This document shows positions 41,362 to 49,596 of a stretch of 49,647 nucleotides of DNA, one piece after another. Location of the stretch: NCBI GenBank assembly GCA_022820025.1, contig JAJEGF010000053.1, positions 1 through 49,647 of the forward strand, in the 5' to 3' direction. Source of the DNA: Chloroflexota bacterium. GTDB taxonomy: Bacteria > Chloroflexota > UBA11872. Position 1 is the first letter of the stretch. Every line of letters begins with the position of its first letter. A model generated the notes under the pieces. That model ran no database searches and had not been told where the DNA came from. It worked only from the letters and a program-made list of their open reading frames with translations. A program made the translations under genes and the position numbers.

Positions 41362-42519
41362 TCAGGGGCCGGCTGCCCGTTTCGCGCGCAACTCGGTGGA
41401 CGAGACGTCTACACGAACCTCATCCGCTGGTATCGCCTCGAAGAGTCCCTCGGCTTCAGGAGGCAGAGCCAGGTCGCGTAGCTGCAAGAAACAACCATCC
41501 TCCAGGCGCCCCGCCACCACGAACCGCGCACTCAGCGAGCGAAGCTCCTGCAACGCCGGCCGCATCGCCTCCACCCCGCCGTAATACATCGGTTCGACGA
41601 CCCGCCGGGCCGTGTCGGCCCCCACCGCAAACGCTGCGCCCGGAAGCAAGCGAGCCTTCTCCACAAAGGTTGGCGCCGCGCTCAATACCAGGCTGGCCCT
41701 GCCGCGAAACTGCTCCGCCCGCCGGAAGACCTCGCTCGTGGGCAGCGGCGGCTTGTCCACGTTGGTAATCGACAACTCGTAGGCCACCGGATCGCCAAAC
41801 CGCCGCCGCGCGGCCTCCCACAGCGCCTGGTGCGCTTCATGCCATGGATTGAACGACCCGGGCACCAGCGCCGTCGGGATCTGCCCACCCGACCGCCGCC
41901 GGCCGTCCGGATAAGCGGTCACCCACGGCTGCAAGCCTTCGCGCACGCACGACAATTCGTCGTCTTCGACCTCAATCGTTCGCCCGACGCAGGCAAGGTC
42001 GGACCCCGCCAGTTCGCGCCAGGGCGCCACACCCACCGCGTCCGCCAACAACGCCACGATCGCCTGCTCTGCGGCGGTCTCCTGTGCCTGCCGATTGGTG
42101 TGCGGTGCCTCGAACCGCCACTCCAGCGCAAGGCTTCGGGCGCCGTCAAACGCTGCCGCGTGCAGCCGGTCCTCCCCCCGCCGCACCCGATCCGTGGCCA
42201 GCGCCGCCGTAGCCCCCAACCCCACCGCCGGAATCGAGGCATCGGGTCGTAGCTCCACGGCCCGCCTGAACGCACGCCGCGCCAGCAGTTGGGCCGTTGC
42301 GGCCGAACACGCCTGCGCCGGCGGCTCGCCCAGGTACGCCGCCACCGCCTTCGGCCCATACGGCACCGCCACATCCAGCACCGTCCGAGACCCACCCGGC
42401 CGCCGCAGCAACAGGGGAATCGCCCCGGTCCCGCCCCCCGTCAGCGCCAGCGCCGCCGCCGTCCGCGAGGCGTGAATGCAGTGAACCAGCCCGTCCGGAC
42501 CGCCGCCCCCGGCGGACAC
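41362..42519 (-). CDS. CinA-like/NMN-adenylyltransferase-like fusion protein
   Basis: A 385-residue two-domain protein. The N-terminal ~200 residues resemble the CinA C-terminal (NMN deamidase, PncC) fold: TGGGTGAIPLLL, VPYGPKAVAAYLG, SAATAQLLARRAF and PAVGLGATAALATDRVRRGEDRL. The C-terminal ~170 residues form a HIGH-type nucleotidyltransferase with GSFNPWHEAH (221-230) and VSSTELR near the end, as in NMN/NaMN adenylyltransferases. Similar fused proteins are known to me from plants. A role in pyridine-nucleotide salvage or repair is inferred. The start is GTG, 7 bp after the Rieske gene, so it is the last of a three-gene unit. Confidence 0.8.
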   Translation of the reverse strand: MSAGGGGPDGLVHCIHASRTAAALALTGGGTGAIPLLLRRPGGSRTVLDVAVPYGPKAVAAYLGEPPAQACSAATAQLLARRAFRRAVELRPDASIPAVGLGATAALATDRVRRGEDRLHAAAFDGARSLALEWRFEAPHTNRQAQETAAEQAIVALLADAVGVAPWRELAGSDLACVGRTIEVEDDELSCVREGLQPWVTAYPDGRRRSGGQIPTALVPGSFNPWHEAHQALWEAARRRFGDPVAYELSITNVDKPPLPTSEVFRRAEQFRGRASLVLSAAPTFVEKARLLPGAAFAVGADTARRVVEPMYYGGVEAMRPALQELRSLSARFVVAGRLEDGCFLQLRDLALPPEAEGLFEAIPADEVRVDVSSTELRAKRAAGP

Positions 42520-42526
42520 GATCGAC

Positions 42527-42883
42527 CTACCCCAGGTCCAGGAGCACGCGGCCGTCCGTCACCTGCACCGGATACACCCGCACCCTCGCCCGGTCCGGGT
42601 CGGTCAGCGCCCGACCGGTGGACATATCGAAGATCCAGCCGTGCCACGGACATTGCAGCAACGTCCGTCCCCCGGTCTGGTACTCGATATGCCCGCCCAC
42701 GGACTCCGCGTGAACGTTGCCCTTGCATCGGCCGGACGACAGCCGTGCCCCCTGGTGCGCGCAAACGTCGCGGGCGGCATAGAACTGCGTGCCCCCGTTC
42801 ACGACCACAAAGCCGCGGCCCTCGATCTCGACGCGCGTGGGCTGGCCGACCTCGAAGTCGGCCTGCGCCCCTACGTCATGCAC
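42527..42883 (-). CDS. Rieske [2Fe-2S] domain protein
   Basis: A 118-residue stand-alone Rieske protein. The cluster ligands are Cys41 and His43 (CAHQGA) and Cys78 and His81 (CPWHGW), in typical spacing for Rieske ferredoxins of ring-hydroxylating oxygenases or NirD-type subunits. It is likely a soluble electron-transfer partner. It overlaps the amidohydrolase gene upstream by 8 bases and precedes the CinA/adenylyltransferase fusion by 7 bp. No oxygenase alpha subunit is nearby, so its redox partner is unknown. Confidence 0.93.
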   Translation of the reverse strand: MHDVGAQADFEVGQPTRVEIEGRGFVVVNGGTQFYAARDVCAHQGARLSSGRCKGNVHAESVGGHIEYQTGGRTLLQCPWHGWIFDMSTGRALTDPDRARVRVYPVQVTDGRVLLDLG

Positions 42884-43988
42884 GCTCGAAGTCGTAAAAC
42901 GCCGTGGCGTTGTCCGCCATGATCTTCTGCCGCAGCTCGCCCCGCACCACCGACGGCAGCGCGCGGTCCGGCGCGTCGAAGTCCCAGTGCGGATAGTCCG
43001 TGGCGAACATCAGGAAGTCCTCCCGGCCGATCATGTCGAAGATCTGCAGCAGGTGCTGCGGGTTGGGTGGCTCATCCATCGGCTGCGTCGTCATCCGGAA
43101 GTGCTCCAGGATGTACTCGCTCGGCAGCTTGCGCAGCCACGGCACTTCCTCTTTCAGCCCCTTGTAGTTCTTATCGAACCGCCACATCAGCGGCGGCATC
43201 CACGAGAACCCGCCCTCGATTAGCGCGATCCGCAGGTTGGGCAGCCGTTCGAAGATGCCCTCCGACACCAGGCTCAGCACCTGCGCCTCGAACGCCTGCG
43301 TCATCCCCGTGTGGTCTTCCAGGTAGTACGAGGGCCAGCCGGTGGCCGTGATCGGGTGGTTGCCCCACCCGCCAAAGTGAATCCCAACCGGCAGGTCCAT
43401 ATCGGCCGCCGCCTCGAACAGCGGGTAGTAGTGGCGCTTGCCGTACGGCGCGTTGCCGCGAACCGTCAGGATCACCTGCACGAACCGCCCGTCCTTGCCG
43501 CAGCGCCGAATCTCCTCCGCCGCCGCCTCCGGAATCTGCGGCGTCACCGTGATCGAGCTCCGCCAGCGCTCGTCGCTGTCCAGCCACACGTGCCGCTGCC
43601 ACTCGTTCACGGCACGGGCCAGCGCGATCGAGAAGTCGTCGTTGTGCACGTGACCCGCCGCATACAGCGGCGTCAGGATCCCGTACTTCATGTCCCACTC
43701 GTCCAGCAACTGCTCGCGCACAAAGTCGGGATCGGCGCCTGGCTTCAGACCGTTGGGCGGCCAGGCGTCCCGCCGCGCGGCATTCTCATAACCCTTCGGG
43801 TACTGCGTGCCCGGCGGCGCCGCAAAGCCGGACTGCTTGACGTACTGCACCCACCGATCCGACATGAACGGCGTCAGGTCGTGAATCGTGTTCGGATACG
43901 GATGAACGTCGCAATCGATAACGGTTAGCGAGGTACGGCCGTTCGCGGCCTCCGCAGCCGCCGGCGCGTCAAGGACAGCCTGTGCCAT
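42876..43988 (-). CDS. Amidohydrolase family 2 (ACMSD-like) enzyme
   Basis: A 370-residue metal-dependent TIM-barrel hydrolase or decarboxylase. The metal-site motif DCDVHPYP is near the N-terminus, with GIHFGGWG in mid-barrel and FATDYPHWDF near the end. This is the amidohydrolase_2 set that includes ACMSD and 5-carboxyvanillate-type decarboxylases. These act on aromatic or carboxylated substrates, which fits a catabolic role with the coupled Rieske protein. A very strong AAGGAGGGGG precedes the ATG. It is the first gene of the minus-strand unit. Confidence 0.92.
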   Translation of the reverse strand: MAQAVLDAPAAAEAANGRTSLTVIDCDVHPYPNTIHDLTPFMSDRWVQYVKQSGFAAPPGTQYPKGYENAARRDAWPPNGLKPGADPDFVREQLLDEWDMKYGILTPLYAAGHVHNDDFSIALARAVNEWQRHVWLDSDERWRSSITVTPQIPEAAAEEIRRCGKDGRFVQVILTVRGNAPYGKRHYYPLFEAAADMDLPVGIHFGGWGNHPITATGWPSYYLEDHTGMTQAFEAQVLSLVSEGIFERLPNLRIALIEGGFSWMPPLMWRFDKNYKGLKEEVPWLRKLPSEYILEHFRMTTQPMDEPPNPQHLLQIFDMIGREDFLMFATDYPHWDFDAPDRALPSVVRGELRQKIMADNATAFYDFERA

Positions 43989-44172
43989 GGAACCCCCTCC
44001 TTATCGCCCGATACTCGCCACCAGCGCCGTAGGCGTCAACTCCTGCCGGGTTTCGAATTGCTTCTTCTCGTGAAATTGACCGCCCGGTGACGGCGAAAGC
44101 GGGTCCCCTTGGGTAGTCGGCCCCTCCCCAACCGGCTATCGTCGGGTCTCGCCCCTCGCGAGAACTCGCCGT

Positions 44173-44364
44173 ATGTCCGCAGATGACGACGGGCGAAACG
44201 CCCGAACCAGAGGCACATTGGTCGGCGTCTGCATAGCCATCGGTGCTGGTGCCGGCGCGGGCATCGGCGCAATCGCCGGGAATCAGGGCGTCATGATCGC
44301 GCTGGGCGTCGCCATCGGGGTCGTGATAGGCACTGCCCTGAGCCGACGCCAGTCAGGAAACTGA
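44173..44364 (+). CDS. Small glycine-zipper membrane protein
   Basis: A 63-residue protein with a charged N-terminus (MSADDDGRNARTRG) and two hydrophobic Gly-rich segments (GVCIAIGAGAGAGIGAIAG and MIALGVAIGVVIGTAL) with GxxxG spacing, so a helical hairpin in the membrane is likely. The function is unknown, though similar small proteins are common in bacteria. A TATCGT hexamer lies about 30 nt before the ATG. It is divergent from the amidohydrolase gene. Confidence 0.7.
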   Translation: MSADDDGRNARTRGTLVGVCIAIGAGAGAGIGAIAGNQGVMIALGVAIGVVIGTALSRRQSGN

Positions 44365-44401
44365 GGATCGAGCCGCGGCCAGCTCCGCACCCCGCGAGTC
44401 G

Positions 44402-44674
44402 CTACGACGCCGGCTGATCGCTCCCCCGGTCGAAACCGACGGGCGCCGCGCGGTCTGAGCGCATTCGCAGCGTATGCACGTCCTGCTCCACGCGATGGAG
44501 TCGGGCGTCAAACGTGCTCATGCGCTGATCGATGGACGAAATCGGCGTGTCTATGTTCAGAGAGCGCTGATCAATGGTCTGCAGAAACGCCACGATCTGA
44601 GAGAGTTGCGCCTCAATGGATGAAATCGAGTCTTCAAGTTGAGCCAGGCGGTCGTCGGGCGGTGGAGCGGCCAA
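44402..44674 (-). CDS. Small coiled-coil protein
   Basis: A 90-residue protein with a heptad-like central region (LAQLEDSISSIEAQLSQIVAF and onward to RLHRVEQDVHTLRMR), probably a coiled coil. No membrane segment, metal site or known domain is seen. The start would be TTG at 44674, with AGGAG 10 nt upstream; no ATG is in frame near the front, so the call is moderate. It follows the vapBC pair on the same strand by ~50 bp. Confidence 0.55.
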   Translation of the reverse strand: MAAPPPDDRLAQLEDSISSIEAQLSQIVAFLQTIDQRSLNIDTPISSIDQRMSTFDARLHRVEQDVHTLRMRSDRAAPVGFDRGSDQPAS

Positions 44675-44725
44675 GGTTCACGTTCTCCTCGCGGAAGTTG
44701 CTGTACTCCCACTACCGCCCAATCA

Positions 44726-45136
44726 CTAGTCCCCACAGTGCCTGCTGACCTCAGCCCCCTCAATGGCAGTCAGCGCAAAGTCCCGGCCCTTGAACAACAG
44801 CGGCTCTCCCGTTGACTCAGCCAGGGCATAGGCAAAGCAGTCGCCAAAGTTCAGGCCCGCCGGATGGTTCCCCTTACCGAATCGTCGCCATGCACGGCGC
44901 GCGACCTGCACTTGTTCGACGGTTACCGGTACGAGTTCAATTGGCGTTCGATCCACAACCAGATCGAGCTCAAAGCCGGCCTCACTGGTTCTGCGACTTT
45001 CGAGGACCATCGCCGCCTCCAGGTAGTTGGCGGTCGACATTCGACAGATCGGCGCACCCGCGAGCGCCTGCGCATACCGCCTAGCGTCCGATTCATAGAG
45101 AAGGATCGCCAGCACTGCCGACGTGTCCACGATCAC
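44726..45136 (-). CDS. vapC: VapC-family PIN ribonuclease toxin
   Basis: A 136-residue PIN toxin. Acidic active-site residues are Asp4 (MIVDTSAVLAIL), Glu40 (YLEAAM), Asp99 (LNFGDCFAYALA) and Asp119 (FKGRDF), a full set. This matches the VapC subgroup usually paired with Rv0623-like VapB antitoxins, as here. It starts at GTG overlapping the antitoxin stop as GTGA. Confidence 0.94.
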   Translation of the reverse strand: MIVDTSAVLAILLYESDARRYAQALAGAPICRMSTANYLEAAMVLESRRTSEAGFELDLVVDRTPIELVPVTVEQVQVARRAWRRFGKGNHPAGLNFGDCFAYALAESTGEPLLFKGRDFALTAIEGAEVSRHCGD

Positions 45137-45390
45137 TTCGGCAAGCCGCGCTCGTCATACAGGAAGTTGCCGTGATCCTCGGCCGACGGTCCGTCCCTCA
45201 GCGTGGCCGCGCAACGCTCCCCAATGGCAAGCAACTCCTCGGTTAGCGCCTCCACGCTGCGCTCGCGCTGCTCCCGCTCCAGCCGCTCCCGCAGCGCCAC
45301 CGTTATCGCCCCGGTCTTGGTCTCGCCGGTCAGTTCCGCAAGCTCACTGGCCAGCCGACACGTCTCGTCGTTCTTGATGTTGAGGCTCAC
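45133..45390 (-). CDS. vapB: VapB-family antitoxin
   Basis: An 85-residue antitoxin of the Rv0623/PSK-type family: the N-terminal MSLNIKNDETCRLASELAELTG motif forms a ribbon-helix-helix-like DNA-binding part, and the charged C-terminus (GPSAEDHGNFLYDERGLPK) wraps the toxin. GTG 45390 is chosen over an upstream ATG because GAGGGACC lies just before it and the family starts at this MSLNIK motif. Such pairs repress their own promoter. The two genes are coupled by GTGA. Confidence 0.93.
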   Translation of the reverse strand: MSLNIKNDETCRLASELAELTGETKTGAITVALRERLEREQRERSVEALTEELLAIGERCAATLRDGPSAEDHGNFLYDERGLPK

Positions 45391-45481
45391 CGGTCCCTCG
45401 CATGGGTAGAACACATCTAGACGATTCTACCCTGCGATCCCTCGTGCCGGCCCGCACCCCGGGCTCTCCACCTATGTGACC

Positions 45482-46273
45482 ATGCGCCCCATGCACCTCC
45501 ACGCCCTCCTCTTCGACCTCGACGACACCCTCATCCCCGACGAAAGCGCCTCCGAAGCCGCCTTCCTCGCCGCCTGCGCCCCCGTCGCCGAGCGCTTCGG
45601 CCTTGACCCCGACGCCGTCGCCCGTTCCGCCGGCGCCTGCGCCCGCCAGCTCTGGCGCGCCTCCGACCACCTCGCCTACTGCCAGTCCATCGGCATCAGT
45701 TCCTGGGAAGGCTTGTGGGCCGAGTTCACCGGCGACGCCCCCGAGCTTCAACGCCTCCACGCCTGGGCCCCCACCTATCGCTGCGAAGCCTGGACCGGTG
45801 CACTCGCCCGGCACGGCGTCGACGACTCCGCCTACGCCGAACACCTCGCCAACCGCTTCCGCCGCGAACGCCGCCAACGCAAAGCCATGTTCCCCGACGC
45901 CGCCGAACTGCTACCCGAATTCGCCCGCCGCCTTCCGCTCGCCCTCGTCACCAACGGCGCGCCCGACCTTCAGCACTTCAAGATCGACGCCTCCGGCGTC
46001 CGCCCCTACTTCCAGTCCATCGTCGTCTCCGGCGAAGTCGGCATCGGCAAACCCCACCCGGCTCCCATGCAACGCGCCCTCGAACAACTCGACTGCGACC
46101 CCGCCAACGCCGCCATGGTCGGCGACAACCTCACCACCGACATTGCCGGCGCCCGAAACACCGGCGTGTACTCAGCCTGGCTGAATCGCGACAACGCTTC
46201 ACCCACCGGCGACATTCGTCCAAACCAAACCGTCTCCGGCCTGCGCGAACTCTCCAACCTGTTGGACTTATAG
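45482..46273 (+). CDS. HAD-superfamily hydrolase
   Basis: A 263-residue HAD phosphatase of the subfamily with an inserted helical cap. Motif I is LFDLDDTLIPD with the nucleophile Asp, motif II is VTNGAP, motif III includes the Lys of GKPHPAPM, and motif IV is VGDNLTTDIAGA. The substrate is unknown; members include phosphoglycolate and pyrimidine nucleotide phosphatases. ATG 45482 is chosen; a GTG two codons earlier and an ATG three codons later are possible, and none has a ribosome binding site. Codons end almost always in C, as in the 27-31 kb genes. Confidence 0.93.
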   Translation: MRPMHLHALLFDLDDTLIPDESASEAAFLAACAPVAERFGLDPDAVARSAGACARQLWRASDHLAYCQSIGISSWEGLWAEFTGDAPELQRLHAWAPTYRCEAWTGALARHGVDDSAYAEHLANRFRRERRQRKAMFPDAAELLPEFARRLPLALVTNGAPDLQHFKIDASGVRPYFQSIVVSGEVGIGKPHPAPMQRALEQLDCDPANAAMVGDNLTTDIAGARNTGVYSAWLNRDNASPTGDIRPNQTVSGLRELSNLLDL

Positions 46274-46328
46274 ACCCTACGGCGCCGTCGAAGTCGCCGT
46301 TCTGGCCACTAGTCTCGAGTCACCGCTT

Positions 46329-46353
46329 CGGGTTGCGCTGTCACAGCGACCCG
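46329..46353. terminator. Bidirectional hairpin between convergent genes
   Basis: CGGGT-TG-CGCTG and CAGCG-ACCCG pair as a 10-bp stem with a 2-nt bulge and the loop TCA. It lies 56 nt after the HAD gene stop and 45 nt after the glycosyltransferase-like gene stop. It is well placed to end both transcripts. No U tract is present. Confidence 0.5.
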
Positions 46354-46398
46354 GCAGCTTCGGTTGGGCATCGAGGTTCACGCCGTCGGCAGCGGCAG

Positions 46399-47583
46399 CT
46401 AGGGCTCAACCGGCTCGCTGCCAGCATCCGCACGATCCAAGGTCGTACGTGATCTCCCGGACACAAGCCCAATCGCTTGCCACATCGCCAGCACCAACGT
46501 CCCGGCCGTGCGTACGACCCAGAGAGTCGGGCGCGAAAGCGGCAGCACGAACTCCACGAGGTAAATGGGAATCAGCCAGCCGACGACTCGCGGCCGGGCG
46601 GCGAGCACCAGTCCGGTGGTTAGCGGGAGCACGTAGTAGCGACCGTGACCGAGCATGAGCGCGAAGCCATACGCCAGCGCGACCCTGAACATGCCCCAGC
46701 GAAAATCGCGACTCAGCCAGCCGACCAGCGGCGCCGATGCGAGGACCGCAAGCATGGGCCAGTCCTGCGGGCCTCGAAGTCCGTCAGGCATCTCGACGCC
46801 AAACGTGCGGGTGAATCCCCAGAAGACCGGCAGTCCATCGCCGCGATCCTGCAAATGGCCGACGACAGCCCAATGCACGGCGGCGGCATCACGGATAAGG
46901 AACGGTCCGACGATCAGCGCAGCAATTGCTGCCGCGCCAAACACGTAGAACGCCAGCATCTCTCGCTCTTGACGGGCGTAGAACCCTGCAAGCACCAGAC
47001 CTGGAATCACGAACTCTGATCGTGTAACGACGCTCAAGCCGATAAGCGCGCCGGCCTGCCAGGGAACCCGGATCCGCAGCACCGCGGCCACCAGGAAGAA
47101 CGCGGCCACAGCGGAAGCGTGTCCGTTGAGCGCTCCGGCCTCAAACACCCAGGGCGTGAACAACCACAGGATCCCAATTGCGAGAGACAAGGGCCGCGAC
47201 AGCCCCTGCCTGCGGGAAAGAACGATAAACAGCCACGCCGCCGCGACCTCGAAGATGTGCACGATGACCTTAACGGCCAGGATCCGGTCCCAGCCCTGCA
47301 TGTCGAAGACGCGCTGCAGCGGGGCGAGCAACATCGGGAATAGCGGCAGATGGGCGTAGGTGAACGACTGGTCCGAGTTGTTGGCGTAATAGTCGAAGTG
47401 CTCTGAGGTGTAGAGGACCTCGGCAAAGGCGAAGAAGTGCTGCAGATCGCCGTAGAGAAATGTCTTTCCCTCCAGCGAACGCAGCGTCAGCGCCACGGCC
47501 AGGACCGTTATGCCGAGCACAACAAGAACGGGCAGCCGATCCAGGCGTCCGGCGATGCCTGAATTCCGAATCGCGAAGCTCAC
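46399..47583 (-). CDS. Multi-pass membrane glycosyltransferase-like protein
   Basis: A 394-residue protein with about ten hydrophobic segments. An acidic loop after the first membrane segment (FLYGDLQHFFAFAEVL) and a later Leu/Pro loop (YAHLPLFPMLLAPL) resemble GT-C-fold mannosyl- or arabinosyltransferases using polyprenyl-phosphate sugars (GT39/GT87-like). No catalytic pair can be stated with certainty. The start is GTG. It is divergent from the FtsH-like gene, with a 132-bp gap, and convergent with the HAD gene. Confidence 0.75.
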   Translation of the reverse strand: MSFAIRNSGIAGRLDRLPVLVVLGITVLAVALTLRSLEGKTFLYGDLQHFFAFAEVLYTSEHFDYYANNSDQSFTYAHLPLFPMLLAPLQRVFDMQGWDRILAVKVIVHIFEVAAAWLFIVLSRRQGLSRPLSLAIGILWLFTPWVFEAGALNGHASAVAAFFLVAAVLRIRVPWQAGALIGLSVVTRSEFVIPGLVLAGFYARQEREMLAFYVFGAAAIAALIVGPFLIRDAAAVHWAVVGHLQDRGDGLPVFWGFTRTFGVEMPDGLRGPQDWPMLAVLASAPLVGWLSRDFRWGMFRVALAYGFALMLGHGRYYVLPLTTGLVLAARPRVVGWLIPIYLVEFVLPLSRPTLWVVRTAGTLVLAMWQAIGLVSGRSRTTLDRADAGSEPVEP

Positions 47584-47634
47584 GTAACTCGTCCGGGAGT
47601 GATGTTCGATACCTTAAGGCCCCTCGGTCGTGGC

Positions 47635-47640
47635 TATACT
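47635..47640 (+). promoter_or_regulatory. -10 element of the FtsH-like gene
   Basis: TATACT lies 75 nt before the ATG, in the 132-bp gap shared with the divergent membrane protein. A weak CTTAAG stands near -35. A leader of about 70 nt is implied, which also contains the GAGGTG ribosome binding site. Confidence 0.45.
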
Positions 47641-47715
47641 CCAATACTCCCCGTGGGCGGCTGCCGGGCGACCGGTGTCCGCCGGGACGGACCGGCCCGG
47701 AACTGAGGTGTGGCG

Positions 47716-49596
47716 ATGGCCTCCATGGACTCCGATTTGCGACGACAGGCGCATATGCGCCGCAGCCCACTGACATTCTTGCGCGAGCACTGGCGCGCGA
47801 TTCTTCTGTATCTGTCCCTTACCAGCGTGCTGATCTACGGGCTGACAAATGCGACCGAGGTCACGCTCGGCATCCTGGCCTTCGTCGCGCAGTTGCTGTT
47901 CGCCATGCTGTTTATGATCGTTCAGTTTGGCGCGCTCTTCTATCTGCTGGGTCGAGGGCGAGTCTATTGGGTCCAGCCGGGTGAGACGGGGGTCTACTTC
48001 ACCGACTACCGCGGCAACGATCAGGTCCTCGAAGTGGCGCGGCGAGTGGTTCGCCTGCTGCAGGGTGCCAAGGCCTTTAAGCGCATGGGCGGCGAAATCA
48101 CGCGCGGTGTGCTTTTGGAAGGCCCGCCGGGCACCGGCAAGAGCTACCTGGCGCAAGTGATCGCCAACGAAGCGAACATTCCGTTCGCCTACGCCTCGGC
48201 GCCCGGCTTCCAGAACATGTTCCTGGGCATCGGCAACCTGCGTGTGCGGATGCTCTACGGCAAGGCACGCAAGATGGCGCGCAAGTATGGCGCCGCCATC
48301 ATCTTCATCGACGAAATCGACGCTATCGGCATGGCCCGCTCCGGACAGACAGGCGGCGGCATGTTCGCTGGCGGCATGTTCGGCGGCGGGGCAGGATTCG
48401 GGCTACTCAACGAACTGCTGCTGCAGATGGATCCTCCGAATTTCGACAACGGTTGGATCTCGCGGTTGCTTCGCACCCTTGGTCTGCGCAAGACGAGAGC
48501 CATGCCACCGATCGTGCTGACAATGGGCGCCACCAACCTCGCGTCGGCGCTGGACCACGCGCTCCTCCGGCCGGGCCGGTTCGACCGCAAGATCCACGTT
48601 GACCTGCCGGACCTGGACGGGCGCAAAGACATCATCGAGTACTACTTGGCCAAGGTCCGGCACGAGGACATGCCGGTGGATCGCATGGCCAATGACACCA
48701 TTCAGTACACGCCGGTGGCCATTAAGTTCGTGATCAACGAGGCCGTGATTCACGCGCACTTCGACGGTCGCGACGCCATCAGCTACGACGACTTCACGCG
48801 AGCGCGCGAAAACCATGAGTGGGGGCTGCGCGAGCCGATTCGCGGGCTCACCGACGAGGACCGCCGCCGGCTGGCCTACCACGAGGCCGGGCACGCCATC
48901 GCCCAGGTGAAGCTCAAGGAATGGGAACGGCTTACCAAGGTGACCATCATCCGCCACGGCGACGCGCTGGGCCTGGCGGCCTGGAAGCCGGTGGAGGAAA
49001 AGCGAGTTCTCATCCGTGAGGAGCTATTGGCAAGCATTCAGGTCAGCCTGGCCAGCCGTGCCGCCGAGGAGCTTTTCCTTGGGTCGCAGACGCTGGGCGT
49101 CACCTCCGACTTTGCTGGCGCGACGCATCTGGCGTTCCAGATGCTCAGCTTCTGGGGTATGGACGGCAGTTTCTACTCGTCGCTTCCATTCGGTCCGATG
49201 GTGGACGCCAATGATCCGCGCATGAAGCGCAAGATCGACCAGGTGCTGGAGCAGGAATACCGCAAGGTCAAGGGCCTGCTCTCAGAGTACTCGGGCGCCG
49301 TGCATGAACTGGCCCAGGAGTTGATTGCGAACGATGAGGTCGACGGCCAGGACGTCGAGGACATGGTCAAGCGATGGGACGAGAAGATTGCGGAGGGCAA
49401 GGAGCTGAAGTCGCTGCCAGATGGTGGAGTGCTTGTCGGTGTCGATGCGGAACCGCAGCCATACAGCTATGGCGGCAATGGAAACGGCAACGGCACAAAC
49501 GGTCGCAACGGGCACTCGGAAAAGCCGCCCGGCCCTGCTCGTCGCCGCACGAGGCTCCGCGACCGATACCAATCGCGCGGGGCAGAGGATTCCTAG
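47716..49596 (+). CDS. FtsH-like AAA+ zinc metalloprotease
   Basis: A 626-residue membrane-bound AAA protease. Two N-terminal membrane segments (about 28-43 and 52-78) have almost no external loop, unlike FtsH, which has a periplasmic domain of about 70 residues. Walker A is GPPGTGKS (136-143) and Walker B FIDEID (197-202). The pore loop is MFLGIG. A Gly/Met-rich insert (209-228) sits after Walker B, where FtsH is short. The second region of homology includes ATNLASALDHALLRPGRFDRKI. The zinc motif is HEAGH (389-393) with Asp465 as third ligand (VTSDFAGAT). The C-terminus is Asn/Gly-rich. ATG 47716 is chosen because GAGGTG lies 5 nt upstream; GTG 47710 is possible. It likely degrades membrane or cytosolic proteins. 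Confidence 0.9.
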   Translation: MASMDSDLRRQAHMRRSPLTFLREHWRAILLYLSLTSVLIYGLTNATEVTLGILAFVAQLLFAMLFMIVQFGALFYLLGRGRVYWVQPGETGVYFTDYRGNDQVLEVARRVVRLLQGAKAFKRMGGEITRGVLLEGPPGTGKSYLAQVIANEANIPFAYASAPGFQNMFLGIGNLRVRMLYGKARKMARKYGAAIIFIDEIDAIGMARSGQTGGGMFAGGMFGGGAGFGLLNELLLQMDPPNFDNGWISRLLRTLGLRKTRAMPPIVLTMGATNLASALDHALLRPGRFDRKIHVDLPDLDGRKDIIEYYLAKVRHEDMPVDRMANDTIQYTPVAIKFVINEAVIHAHFDGRDAISYDDFTRARENHEWGLREPIRGLTDEDRRRLAYHEAGHAIAQVKLKEWERLTKVTIIRHGDALGLAAWKPVEEKRVLIREELLASIQVSLASRAAEELFLGSQTLGVTSDFAGATHLAFQMLSFWGMDGSFYSSLPFGPMVDANDPRMKRKIDQVLEQEYRKVKGLLSEYSGAVHELAQELIANDEVDGQDVEDMVKRWDEKIAEGKELKSLPDGGVLVGVDAEPQPYSYGGNGNGNGTNGRNGHSEKPPGPARRRTRLRDRYQSRGAEDS

